Source of the DNA: Gymnothorax reevesii
Lineage: Eukaryota > Chordata > Actinopteri > Anguilliformes > Muraenidae
Length of the DNA stretch: 64,000 nucleotides
Assembly (NCBI GenBank): GCA_029721435.1
Contig: CM056583.1
Coordinates: 48,761,120 to 48,825,119 of the forward strand
Direction: 5' to 3'
Part shown: positions 1 through 11,000 of the stretch, in pieces
How positions within the stretch are numbered: position 1 is the first letter of the stretch
How the letters are laid out: each line of letters begins with the position of its first letter
Notes under the pieces: generated by a model
Seen by the model: only the letters and a program-made list of their open reading frames with translations
Databases searched by the model: none
Told to the model about the DNA's origin: nothing
Program-made: the position numbers and the translations under genes

Positions 1-51
1 CAGTAAACTTGCAACCAGCGAGTACCGCGGTTCTGAAGCTAGTGAGCTATT

Positions 52-168
52 CTATGCCCTGTTGAGTCTGTAAGATATGTAACGTTAAATACTATGCCCT
101 GTTGAGTCTGTAAGATATGTAACGTTAAATACTATGCCCTGTTGAGTCTGTAAGATATGTAACGTTAT
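52..168. repeat. 40-bp tandem repeat, 2.9 copies
   Basis: A 40-base unit beginning CTATGCCCTGTTGAGTC starts at 52, 92 and 132 and is identical in all copies until the last few bases. Identity without drift points to recent duplication or homogenisation. No coding potential is seen. Confidence 0.95.
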
Positions 169-318
169 TTGAAAAGGTTATTTATGAATCAATCCAAATA
201 GTGCAATGGTCTTATTGAAAAATTATAAATGGCCCAAGTCTAATTTTTTTCATATTCATTCATGTAAATATATTAACATTATTACAAAGTATTATTATTA
301 TTATTAACTTCTTTTTTG

Positions 319-420
319 TCATGGTGGTGCAGTAATTAGCACTGCCACCACGCTGCAAGAAGGTGGTGGGTTCGATTCCAGCCTGGGGCCTTTCAGTGTG
401 GAGGTCCAGGGCATGTAGGC
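319..420 (+). repeat. tRNA-promoter SINE-like fragment
   Basis: The stretch reads like the 5' end of a common fish interspersed repeat with pol III-like promoter boxes: a GGTGCAGTAATTAGCA A-box-like block and a perfect GGTTCGATTCC B box at 369-379. Copies of the same family appear at 16770 (plus) and 25565 (minus). Only the head is present; it runs into a Tc1-like remnant. The class is from recall of the family and the boxes, not from an alignment. Confidence 0.5.
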
Positions 421-539
421 TACGACTGAGCTTAAAATTAACTTTTGGTCGCAGCAAAGTGTGCGCGTATGGCAGGCCGTCAGGTCACGATCAGGTTGGG
501 TTGCCATGGCCAAAAATGCCAGGGCCGTTTTTTTGTCCC

Positions 540-1110
540 AGTCCAGCCCTGATACCAACAGTCAAACACCGTGGTGGTAGTGTGATGGTCTGGGGCTGCT
601 ATGCTGCTTCAGGACCTGGACGACTTGCCGTAATTGATGGAACCATGAATTCTGCTCTCAACCAGAAAATCCTGAAGGAGACTGTCTGATCTTCAGTTCG
701 TGACCTCAAGCGCATTTGGGTTATGCAGCAGGACAATGATCCGAAACACCAGCAAGTCCACCTCTGAATGGCTTAAAAAAACAAATTGAAGGTTTTGGAG
801 TGGCCCAGTGAAAGTCCAGACTTAGGTAAATCTAATTTAGATGCTGTGGCGTGACCTTAAATAGGTTGTTCATGCTTAAAAACCCTCCAATGTGGCTGAA
901 TCAAAACAATTCTGCAAAGAAGAGTGGGCTGAAATTCCTCTACAGCAATGTGAAAGACATTGACTGTTATCGCAAATGCTTGACTGCAGTTGTCGCCGAG
1001 GATGGCACAACCATTTATTAGGTGTTGGGGGCAATTACTTTTTCACATAGGGCCAGGTAGGTTTGGAAAGCTTTTTACCTCAATACATGTAATCATAATT
1101 TAAAAAGCTT
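540..1110 (+). pseudogene. Tc1-like transposase remnant (C-terminal half)
   Basis: Fragments in shifting frames match the C-terminal half of a Tc1/mariner DDE transposase: GGSVMVWGC (570-600), then MQQDNDPKH (723-749), which carries the second catalytic aspartate, then TSEWLKK and LEWPSESPDL. A tail close to TAVVAEDGTTIY ends at a stop near 1020. Frameshifts separate these blocks, and the third acidic position (normally PIE) is disrupted at about 830. The AT-rich segment after the stop (GGGGGCAATTACTTTTTCAC) resembles the inverted-repeat end of this family. The left half is missing. It is non-functional. Confidence 0.8.
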
Positions 1111-2840
1111 TTGAAGCTTTTTTTTTTCAAACATAAAAAGATTGCTGTTATCAATCACTTGACCTGAATCCAAGTGAGCATGCATTTGAAGGAACAATAG
1201 AAGGAAAACCCTGAAGACCAAGCAGGAACTGAAGACTGCAGCAAAGGCTTGGCAGAGCATCACCGGGAGGATACCAAGTGAAAGGGTTTCCTTGCAGCCC
1301 TCCCCCTATGGCTGTCTTCACCTCCACTTCAACGAGCCACACCTGTTGCCCATTGAAGTGGAGGTAAAGTTAGAGTATTTAAGAGCTGCATTTGTCAGTT
1401 GGCAATTGCAGCTGCATTCAGGGTTTTTGCCTTGCAATGTGGTGCCGCTGCTCCCCTGTCATGTTTGTTGTGAGCATTATTATTAAATGTTTTCTAATTT
1501 TATCAGCCTGTGGGTTTGGGTCCTGCTTTCTGTTTTAGGCCCATGGTCCTAACTCTCGCCAGATTGCTATATTCATCCAGCGAGAGCAAGTCCATGACAA
1601 CCAAGTGTCTGATGCAGTCCATGGATTCCAGAATTTTGACAGTTGTTGTCTGTAAAGAGTTTGCATTCAAGTATTAAATATGACCATTTCATTTATGATT
1701 GTCGGTTGGTTCAATTACTCTTGTGGCCTTAAATTGGGGGTGGAAGAATGGACAAAAATGGTAGTTCTTCCCTTACATTTCTGACAATATTTTGACTAAG
1801 TCTGTGATGAAAGCTGAAATTCAACATTTCGCTTCAACCACATTTTGGTTGTATTTTTCTCAAATCCATTGCAGTGGCATAGACCTGCAGTGCCACATCT
1901 ATGAAAATTAAGTGACAGCCCAAATGCTTACAGGGCCCCCCTCTAATATTTGTACTCTCAATAAGTATGAACAAAATTGTTTAATTATTGCCATTATCAT
2001 GTATCTTCTTTAAACTGTATCTAATTCAAAATATTAACAAAATAAAAACCTTTAATTGAAAAACAATGATTGTGTAAGTGTCCTGTGCCATCTGCCAGGA
2101 CTCTGGCATGTTATCTGGGTAGTTAATTGTGGCTGTAGCACTGCGACTAATGTAGCCAAGTTACTGTTGCTAATGTTTGTGCCCTAAATATGTAAGAGTA
2201 ATATCAGGGGAAATTCTACAGAAGCTGCGTGAACATAAACCTCATTTGAAGCTAACTTTTAATACTTGTTTGTAATTTGAATGATTGGTACAACTGTTCA
2301 CGGAAACAGAACTTGCTGTCTGTAAAACCTGTATTGCAAAGGTTTGTCTCTGGTAGTTATGAATGCTCGGTTACCAGCTACTGCATGTTAGTTTGCACGC
2401 TCTGCTAATTAAAAATGCTCCTGGTTAACTTATATGCAGCAATTCTGATCTGTATGCTTGTGTTACTTTGGTAAGCATCAATGTGACAGTTTCATCATAA
2501 CGTTGCCTGATTGTGGACACTACAGTTGAAGCTAACCGGAGAGGTGCAGTTAGACCAGACGTAGGTTTTGCAAAGCTTGGGGTGCATTTTTGGGTGCTTG
2601 TGAAACGATTGCTTATCCATGACTTATCCATGACCGGGGTCAGCCTGATACTTCTCCAATACCTGGGCAAGCTCTCAGATGCTACAGGTGAAGCAGAAGG
2701 GAAGCGGACAGGCTATAACATGTCCGGTATAACAAAAAATTTCTCTGCATTGCCGTTGATTGAATATTAAATCGGCAATTGAATATTAAATTCTTTCCTG
2801 TAAAAGTTATTGATTCGCGAGCTCCACATAAGCAACGGTT
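1111..2840. other. AT-rich non-coding stretch
   Basis: No gene or full element is recognisable; ORFs are short and lack family features. A TATTTAAG box at 1376 and ATTAAAT near 1482 are chance-level. A block ending GTAAAACCTGTATT at about 2296-2335 recurs in diverged form at 2839-2878, so part of this belongs to an unclassified repeat. Confidence 0.4.
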
Positions 2841-3800
2841 CATGCAGACAGAACTTACGGCGTGTAAAACCTGTATTATGTTCATGACATAACCGGAGCT
2901 CAGCTCTCGCGCACTAGCCCATTCTCTGCGAGGAAATGCTGGTTATTCCAAAGCAATGAGTAAACCATTACCACAGGCAATTTCCGAAAAGGCCGTTTAG
3001 CCTGGAGCTTTTGTCCCTCCGTACCAGCGCAGAAGCTGTTCATTACTCCACGCTAACAACACACCACAGTTATGAACACGAACCAGCAGGTCCTAACACA
3101 CACCAAAGCAGTCCATAAGCTGCTGGTCCACTTTTAGCTGCTCCTCACTGTCCATGTTTTCCTCTAAACTAAGACCCACCAGATTTCTACGGTCTCCGGT
3201 CTACACCTGGATGTCGACCTGTTCTACAAATGTGTTTATATGGAGTAGATTCTAGCTTTTCCTGCATCCTAGCTATAGAGTAGAAATACCGGTGTACTCA
3301 CCACTGTTGCCGTAGCAAACTGTAGCCTATATCAAGTTTGAACTTGAGCTGCCAGACTTTCGCACTGCGTCCTCCACTTTCACCGCTGTTTATTAGAACA
3401 AGTTCATTTCAATAGATCAATATTCAAGTATAGCTGTAGATTTCGGAATTTCCCCTCCGATTCTTTATCAGATGGCAGCTGTGTCTCACGTTTCACTCTG
3501 GGGAGACTGACCCGGAAAACTGTGTTCTGCAGCGTCATCCCGCCTAACTCCGCCCTCCACAGACCTGGCCAGTCAGAAGAAAGTGGGCACACGGGGAATG
3601 AAGGCCATAGCGGAAGAGTCACCCCAATGAGGCGTCTCAGGCTGAGACTACAGTGGACTACAAATGGGGTTTTTTGAGGATGTTAGCATGAGCTAAATAA
3701 GGACCCTGTTTTGGACTTAGAATGATCAAGAGTACTCTAGGGGAGTCTAAGATCAAAATATGACCTTGTAATTATAGCAAAATAGGTCCCCTTTAATGAG
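2841..3800. repeat. Probable interspersed repeat, class unassigned
   Basis: Sequence style (CpG-containing, GC-richer than its flanks) and a terminal AATAGGTCCCCTTTAA at about 3782-3797 recall the end of a non-autonomous DNA element seen in fish. No matching left end could be found, so extent and class stay open. A hairpin of CGCGAGCTCC/GGAGCTC type lies at about 2815-2910. Confidence 0.3.
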
Positions 3801-4053
3801 CAAATACCTGCTTTTGTTGTATCGTCATGCCACAGGGGTTTTTCCTCTCTCGTCCTCCTGCCTCAAAATCATGCAATCTCTTTTCTCCCTGTCGCTCTAC
3901 AGGTTCTCATCATTGTCTCCTGATTCCCTCCACTATATCTGGGGTGAGGTTGGAGTTGGCTGGCAGACAGAGTCTCGTTACCATTCGTTTCATGTTTCAT
4001 GCCCGTTTCTTGCCTTTCTTGTTCATAGTCTTGCCTAGTGTTTTTTTTTTACG

Positions 4054-4800
4054 CAGTGGCTACTCTTCTGGCAGCCGGAATGATACTCCATTTGGCTATT
4101 CTTACGTCCTTCTGTTTGCACATGCGCGGGGCACTGAATTCAGGACTTGGTGCAAAAATATAACATACAGCTTTATTTCGCTCGCTTAGCTTGCTAGTTC
4201 ACTAGCCTAGCTAACCAACAGTTAGGTGCACAGAATTCACAAGAAAGTAAATGAATGAAAATGATCCATTATTTCACCATCTCACTCAGCTGGAGTTGAA
4301 CCAAGGGTATTTACGTTATACTAATGCTGCATTCGGTAACATTCGTAAACACGAGTAGTGTCGTGAATTAAGGCGAAGGTACGAGGAAGGATCATTCGGA
4401 CAGTGAGGTCGTGAGGTCAAAAGAACGGAATTCATCAGTCGTGTCTCGAAAACACAGCTCGTGGTACGCTTTACCGAGTGCAGCATTAATATAACTGTCA
4501 GCTAGCTAAGCTAGCAAACTAGCTAGCAAACTCTAGCTGATTGAGAGCGGAATAATGGATAATTTTTATTCATTTATTTTCTATTGACATCCATGCAACA
4601 AACTGTTGGCTAGCTAGGCTGGTGAATTTGGTCGCTAAGCAAGGGAACTAACACTAGCTAGGCAGCTGGCTAGTTAGCCAGAAAGCCTAGCAAGCAAGCA
4701 GCCAATCAGAGATACCAAATCGGGCCTAATGGATATAACGGGGGGGGGTTAAGAATAGCCAAACGGAGTATCATTACGGCTCCCGTAAGGGTAGCCACTG
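4054..4800. mobile_element. Non-autonomous inverted-repeat DNA element
   Basis: The ends are inverted repeats of about 50 bases. The left begins CAGTGGCTACTCTTC at 4054; the right ends GTAGCCACTG at 4800. Both also share the GGAATGATACTCC and TTTGGCTATTCTTA blocks. There is no transposase. The CAGTG terminus suggests hAT-like, but no clean 8-bp target duplication is visible in the T-rich flanks. The interior is full of AGCT/GCTAGC palindromes (4190-4220, 4500-4540, 4605-4690), and a second inverted-repeat element sits inside. Confidence 0.75.
4321..4490. mobile_element. Miniature inverted-repeat element nested in the 4054-4800 element
   Basis: Left arm CTAATGCTGCATTCGGTAA (4321-4339) pairs with the right arm ending GAGTGCAGCATTAAT (to 4490), about 19 of 20 positions. 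Outside the arms lies TATA/ATATAA. It is about 170 bp and non-coding. A 3-bp TWA duplication (Harbinger-type) is possible but not proven. Confidence 0.6.
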
Positions 4801-5100
4801 CCTTTTTTTAATTCATCTCATTTTGTCTTTTTATGTGCCTTGTGCCATTTCGAAGTTCATTCATTTTTGTTTATTGGTTTCCTTCCCTAGAGTTTCTAGT
4901 GGCTTGATTTTCCGCGTTTTGTATTTTTCTTTTTCGGCTCTGAAGCTTTCCTTAGTTAGATTTTTTGCAACCCTTTAGACCAAGTGTTGGGGTTTTTTTT
5001 TGCAGTCGTGCCTGTTTTGTTTTCAATAAATATTCTGAACCAAGTCTTGCTGTCTCGCGCCTGCTGTCCATCTGAGTCTCGCAACAGCAAGGTTACGCCT

Positions 5101-5745
5101 TAAGACTCACCAGTCCATTTAGATCCGGACCGCCCTCATTGCATGCACCTGCTATTCATTTCCAAAGTGCAGTAGTATTGTGCTATTTAAGACTGAGCCT
5201 CGCACTTAGTCTTTGCAAGGTCTGGTAAACCACATGCCTGTGTTGCATTGCCAGACTTTTATAGACTTATCCTTCACGTGTATGTTTTAATTCTCTAACA
5301 TAGTGCTGTTTATTGTTTATCAGCACTTTAAATTTATTATTAAAGAACCTCATTTCTTAATTCCTTCCTCTATTTTAGTAATACATTGTTATTGTAGCTG
5401 AAGCCTAGTTTTCTATTACAAATAGCATCATTAGGGACTTCTTCCTTTTTTGTTTTGAATTGCTTTGTATGTGCTGCCCTGCCATTCTTGCACCTGAGTC
5501 CAATCCTCAACTTCCTGTTTTCCATGCACATCATCAGTGTGTGAAGCACAACCCTGACAGGTTGAAAGAAAATAATTGTCATCAAAAAACAATGTACTAA
5601 AACAAAAAAAAAGCCTTTGTGAGCGGTTTTTTTGCCAAAATAACAGCTTTGAATTTTCATTGATGTATTACAGTGTGGTTGGGGAAGACAAGGCAAACAA
5701 TCTGAGACAATTCCACAGTGCAGAATCTTACCTGTTCAGGGTATG
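5101..5745. other. Non-coding, nothing recognised
   Basis: AT-rich stretch. The part near 5370-5700 could be the eroded 3' region of the minus-strand reverse transcriptase remnant that follows, but I cannot align it convincingly. Confidence 0.3.
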
Positions 5746-5749
5746 AAAT

Positions 5750-7140
5750 ACAGCGAGGAGACACCCTGAAATCCTCAACAACAAAATTTGGAGGTGGAGT
5801 CTCTAGAATCTTTAAGAAGTTATTTGTGACTCGTAGGGCTGAAATATTATCTAAAGAGTATCTTAAAGCTGGTGAAATTTTAGCCTTTCATCCAGCCAAA
5901 TACTAAGGTATTTTATCACTTTCTCAATCTCAAATCCATCAAAAGTGGAGATATGTAATATTCCATTGTCTGTACTTCTGTCTTTAGAAAAACAGCATAA
6001 ACTTTGATCTATGTGCACACCTTGCAGTGCATTTGAAGGAAGTTTGCAGGATAGCTATAGCTGATTAAAGAGAGACTGTGCTCCAATACAAAATAGAATT
6101 ACCTACAAAAGGTATACAAAATGACAGCCTGTCAAATAGAAATAGAAAAAAAAAAACTGGGCCAAAAATGGTCCTTTGCGGCACACCTATTGTAATCGGC
6201 AAGAACTGAAAGTGGACATCACCCATTTTCACATCATTTTATGCCCTCATGATAATTAATTCCAACACCATCCACAAGCTCTAGAATCAAAAGGCTATGT
6301 AATCCTTGTAATAATAGAGAGTGATTGACTGTATTGGAGCCTTTGAAACATCAACAAAAAAAGCAGCACAAATTTTTTTCATGTCCAGGGCAGACACAAT
6401 ATCATTCAAAATCAAGGTAGTTGCTGTGATTGAGCTATGGTCAGCCCTGAAGCTAGATTGGTTTAAGTTGATGACTGAATACCTTAGAGATATTCCTTTG
6501 ATTGATCATTTATCAGAAATTCTAGAGTTTTGGCCAAACAACACAGTTAAGACATTGGTCAATAATCGTTAAAAATAATTCTATTTTCACCTTCATATAA
6601 TGGAAGAACATGAGCTGTTTCCATACAATAAGAGCTATGCCAAATAGGGTTTTAAAAAGCGTTATTTACTCTATAATTGATGGGGAGGACAATTGCAGAA
6701 AAAAATTGATCAAATTTGTCCCTTCCAGTTGATTTCCTGAGGCCATTTTTTGGAGTGCATCCGAAAGTATACTGGAAGAAAATGGAAGTGGGGTAAAATG
6801 AGGATTGTGAAAGCATATGGTCATCACTAAAATGACAGAGCCCAGTACTTTCATTCTTATGAAGATGTCCAGCTTATCAAAAATTAAGCAGTTCCCCCTT
6901 CCTTCAGATCACACAAACCCATCTGATTGGATATGTGTCAATATTAAAATAGTATATTTGTTACTAGCAAAATTCGCTGCCTTCAAAAATTTTGCTTGGT
7001 TAGGGCAAGAGTTTGAAATTAAACTTTGATAATAATTGAATTTAGCTTTCCTCGCAGAGGAAATGAGTTTTTGTTTAAGCGGCTTATTACTAAGTCAATG
7101 AAATAGATCCCTAGAACATTTACCAAGAACCCAAACTTTG
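5750..7140 (-). pseudogene. Degraded L2-type non-LTR retrotransposon reverse transcriptase
   Basis: Read on the minus strand, conserved blocks of an L2/Rex-type ORF2 appear in order but in several frames. A pre-RT segment resembling ISSARKAKFNYYQSLISNS lies near 7060-7010. An FSSSILSDALQKM-like block is near 6790-6750. A weak SITATTL/LNDIVSALD block is near 6430-6370, and a VDVSKAP relic of the first catalytic-aspartate motif is at about 6355-6337. A GVPQRTIFGP block (normally GVPQG..LGP) is at 6188-6165. Many stops and frameshifts make it non-functional. No FADD box is recognisable. The assignment rests on motif order, not alignment. Confidence 0.7.
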
Positions 7141-7739
7141 CTCTTTGATTTCAAAAGGGATGATAGCAGTTTGAACGCTAACAATGGATTGAATTTATGT
7201 TTTCATCTAGGCCTATTTAGTCAAGATTACTCTGTTTAATTCCATGAAAAAGATTAAGCTAAAATTTTAAAAAGTGAAATGAATTCTATCCAGTGACGAA
7301 CACTTGAGACCGCAGTCCACATTACCCTTTAAACGTTCAATTATACAAAATAATGGTCTCCAATACCTTGTATTTTAGAGCACAGCTTCCACATTATTGA
7401 TGTTAAAATGAAAGAAAAATGAAGGGAATTAAAAAACAAATTCCAACAGTCCATGGTGAGAGATAAAGGGAGCCGACGTTGGTTTCCCCTAAAATGTATC
7501 AAGAATCAATCATTTTATAAGCCACCTATCTCACGAAATGGCTTCAAATGTGTTTTCACGAATATCAAAACAATTTTTTTCGCTCTCCGCATCAAACTAC
7601 TCAGTCTATACGCAGGAGGAGTGACTCGGCAAAAGCCGTGGCGAAAAACACGAGGAAATACTTCTTGATAACAGTTGACTGCTGCATTTTCCAGGAAGTT
7701 TTGCGACGACTTGTAACACTTTATGATAACAATGTTCTC
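7141..7739. other. Upstream flank of TXNL1, no gene recognised
   Basis: Short ORFs only. CpG frequency rises after about 7550, approaching the TXNL1 promoter. Confidence 0.4.
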
Positions 7740-7958
7740 ACAACCACGCCTCCTTAGAAACCAGCGGCCTTTTGATTGGTTTGTACCTAACCTGCCGTCA
7801 AGTGAGACGCTGTGGGGGAAGCGTTTGATCCGAAAACCGAATCATAATCATAGCCAGCGTAGCTACTGTAGTTTCATTTTCAAGTATTGTGTTTGTTGTG
7901 CCAATATTCCTGTCGGCTATTTGTTTCATAAAAAACACCCTTAGTTAAACTTGGTAAA
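7740..7958 (+). promoter_or_regulatory. TXNL1: Probable TXNL1 promoter and 5' UTR
   Basis: The region directly before the TXNL1 start has an inverted CCAAT box (GATTGG, 7774-7779), a GC-box-like CCACGCCTCC (7744-7753), raised CpG and no TATA box at a suitable distance, as expected of a housekeeping promoter. The true transcription start cannot be placed. The initiator context is AAAATGG, with A at -3 and G at +4. Confidence 0.5.
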
Positions 7959-8056
7959 ATGGTGGGCGTGAAAGTAATCGGAAATGATTCTGAATTCCAG
8001 CCTGAACTCACAAATGCCGGCTCAAGGCTTGCCGTAGTGAAGTTCACAATGGCCGG
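7959..8056 (+). CDS. TXNL1: TXNL1 coding exon 1 (residues 1-32 plus two bases)
   Basis: Starts at the ATG at 7959 and encodes the start MVGVKVIGNDSEFQPEL through VVKFTMA, with a glycine codon split by the intron. The donor is GTAAG at 8057. The first two thioredoxin beta strands lie here. Confidence 0.96.
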
Positions 8057-11000
8057 GTAAGACTGAAATCAAGTCCGAGGTTCCGTTTCGTCATTATTGT
8101 TCTCTTGTACTTGTTAGTTGTTGATGGCATTTCTGACTTGAAAACCGGTGTCCTAAACTCGATCTACAGTAAGTTCTTCTGTGTGGAGTGCCTGCTTTTT
8201 AAACATGAACCATTTGATTTGGACGCTTGTTACTGAATTGCGGATTCTGTCGCCAGGCACGCATGCCCATTCACTTCCTGACGGTCTCGTCTTGCGATCT
8301 GGTCGATTGGCCTCGTAATATCAGTAAAGTAAACGTTGTATATGTTTTGCTTGAGTATGGCGGTTGTAGAATTTTTGTATTAATTGATTTTCGTGAAACT
8401 ATATTTACGTACTCCTCTGATCTTTTCAGATGTCGGCCCTGCATTACTATAGCCCCTGCTTTCAACATGATGAGTAACAAGTATCCACAGTTAGTGTGTC
8501 TTGAAGTAGACGTCCACGTATGCCAGGTAAGATTCCGCACCTCGTCCTGTTCGGCGACCCATTTATCCAGCACACTGTACAAGAAAAGCTGTCACATCAC
8601 ACCTACATCTGACAGCTGAGCAAACAGCTAAATTACTTAATTCTTGCTAGTTCTGCTATCTCATTATCGGGAATGTCGAGCTAATTTACGCAAAATTGTG
8701 TTTTAATACCCTTATTTAATGACTGGAGGAGCACAGATTTGTTACTATTGAATATTGACTAGTTTAACAGAAATAGAGCTATTTAGCTTGAAAATTATTA
8801 CTCTGGATTCCCCCCGCAAAGTTTCAGTGTGTCTGTTTCCGATTTAAGAATTACCTTCTTTGGACTGTTCTGATATAATATTTCAGTAAATTATGGCCAG
8901 TTGCTTCTTAGACGCAGCACTTGCTGTTATCTTGCCCACTGGAGTGTTGACACTAACATCACTGAATATATGCATGAATCTCGTTAGTTTCTAGCCTTCA
9001 GTGACTGCTTTTGACCGAAGTTTCTCTTGGTGTTTATGAGAAACTCCCTGCTGTGGAAAAGGGGCAGTGGCTTATGTATGTACATTTTTGCTAATACCTA
9101 CACAGGCCACTGCTGCAGCCAACGGTATTTCAGCCACACCAACATTTTTGTTCTTCCGGAACAAAGTGCGTATTGATCAGTATAAAGGCGCAGATGCATC
9201 AGGATTGGAGGAGAAGATAAAACAGCATGTGGAAAACGACCCTGGAAACGAGGACTCCGACATTCCTAAAGGATATGTGAGTACAATTTAGGGGGCATTC
9301 AATGTTGTTTTTCGGCCTTGCTGCTTAAATGTAGAGATTTCTCCGGATTCTCTGAATGTTACATTTGAATGAATGAATGAATCATTTTTTTCTTTTTATT
9401 CTGTTTTTATTCACGTTTTACACAACGTCTAAACTTCATTGGATTTGGGGTGTGTAATTCAAGTTTGTTTTTACATATCTGAAATCTGCAAAGAAATTGG
9501 CATTTATGCACAACTTCTGTGCCAGTGAACCCTTAATAAATGAGACCCCAGGTCTGTCTGTGATATAGAAAATGGCAAACTTTTCAAACTGCATGCTTTT
9601 AAGCGCAGCAGGGGGGCTCTCCGTGCTGAATTGGGGGGTCTTCATTGTCAATCCTCTGTGGGCTGTTTGATACAGTGGAGACCACTGTAACTGTGGACTG
9701 AACTGGGAAAAAGTATTTTCCATCATATGGGTTCTTTAAAGCAGCAGCTACAGTTGCTTGCCTGACACTTTAAGCAGCGCAGTTCAGGTAATATCAGTGA
9801 TTATTTTCTGCACTCACATGAGCAAATTTAGCATTCATTGTTGTTTCAGAAGTGCTCATGGAGATGCTCAGCCCAAATGTTTTGGGTTTAGAGCACATTT
9901 CTCATATTTCAGGAAGTGTTCAAAGTGAAGGTCGCATTATTTTCCCCTGCCTCGGAGTGGACGGGATGTAGGAATGAGTGTTGTCCCTCCGTGTGTCCGT
10001 CATGCCTCTTTTCTGAGCCAGAACTTCTCAAACCGTTCAACATTTTCCCAAAAAAATTAATAAATAGCTACATCTTATAGACTAAATGTGCCTCTTCATA
10101 CTTTGGTGCATCCTCCTGTCCATCTGTCAGTCCCTCCTTCACTCTTAGTTTCTAGGTGAGAACGCCTTAACCATGGCAGGGGATCTAAGGATTTCATTCT
10201 TGTTTCTCATGGGTTCCCTCTGTACCCTGTAGTCTGGCCTTTGCAGGTTGGAGTCCCTGTAATGCCATGAGCCAGTTGTGGCCATATTAGCTTGGGCTAA
10301 TAGCCTTATGCACTTCTCATTAATGCAGTGGGCTGTCTTCTGTTTCTATTTGCAAGATTTACCTTTCAAATTTATCTGTAATATGTGAAAATCATTTTGC
10401 AAGCATATGTGGGTGATTCATAGTGTGGAGTGGCTTTTGCTGCATGACTGTTTCCGTGCATAGTGCTCACTGTTGGGGTACTTATGAAGGTAGACTGTCA
10501 TTAGAATGCCTCTGCATGTTTCTATATCCTGGGGGATTGGAGTGGCCTGTATAGCAGGTAAATCAATACACCTGTGAACCGGAAGGAAAGGCAATGTGTT
10601 GCATGTGATTTCAGATGGACCTCATGCCATTTGTGAACAAAGCTGGGTGCGAGTGTCTAAACGAGAGCGATGACTGCGGCTTTGAAAACTGCTTAAGTAA
10701 GGACCCCTCCTTCCTGGAGTCCGACTGTGACGAGCAGGTGAGTGAGAGCCACTGAGCGTTCTGCCAGAGGCCTGCCATGAGGAGCACTGCAAGTTTGTGT
10801 TCATTATTTACATTCATTTTTGTCCAGTGTTTTCGTCTGCTCAGTAAAATGTGGATTGAATTTTCTGAGCTAGAAAACTGGTTACTATGTTTATTTTGCT
10901 GTCTGTCTGCTGCTGTAATGTGTTCCCCCATTTCATAAGAAAAACTGTCATCTTTGATGCTGTTTCGTATTTGTGGAACAGTCAGGACTGGTGTGAAAAT

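Noticed and set aside
1340..1560. LTR of a retrovirus-like element (TATTTAAG, ATTAAAT and a GGGTTTGGGTCC stretch)
   Set aside because: No matching second LTR, no primer-binding site, no gag/pol nearby.
3827..4189. 120-codon plus-strand ORF
   Set aside because: It crosses the left end of the 4054 inverted-repeat element, so it is a chance frame over two repeats.
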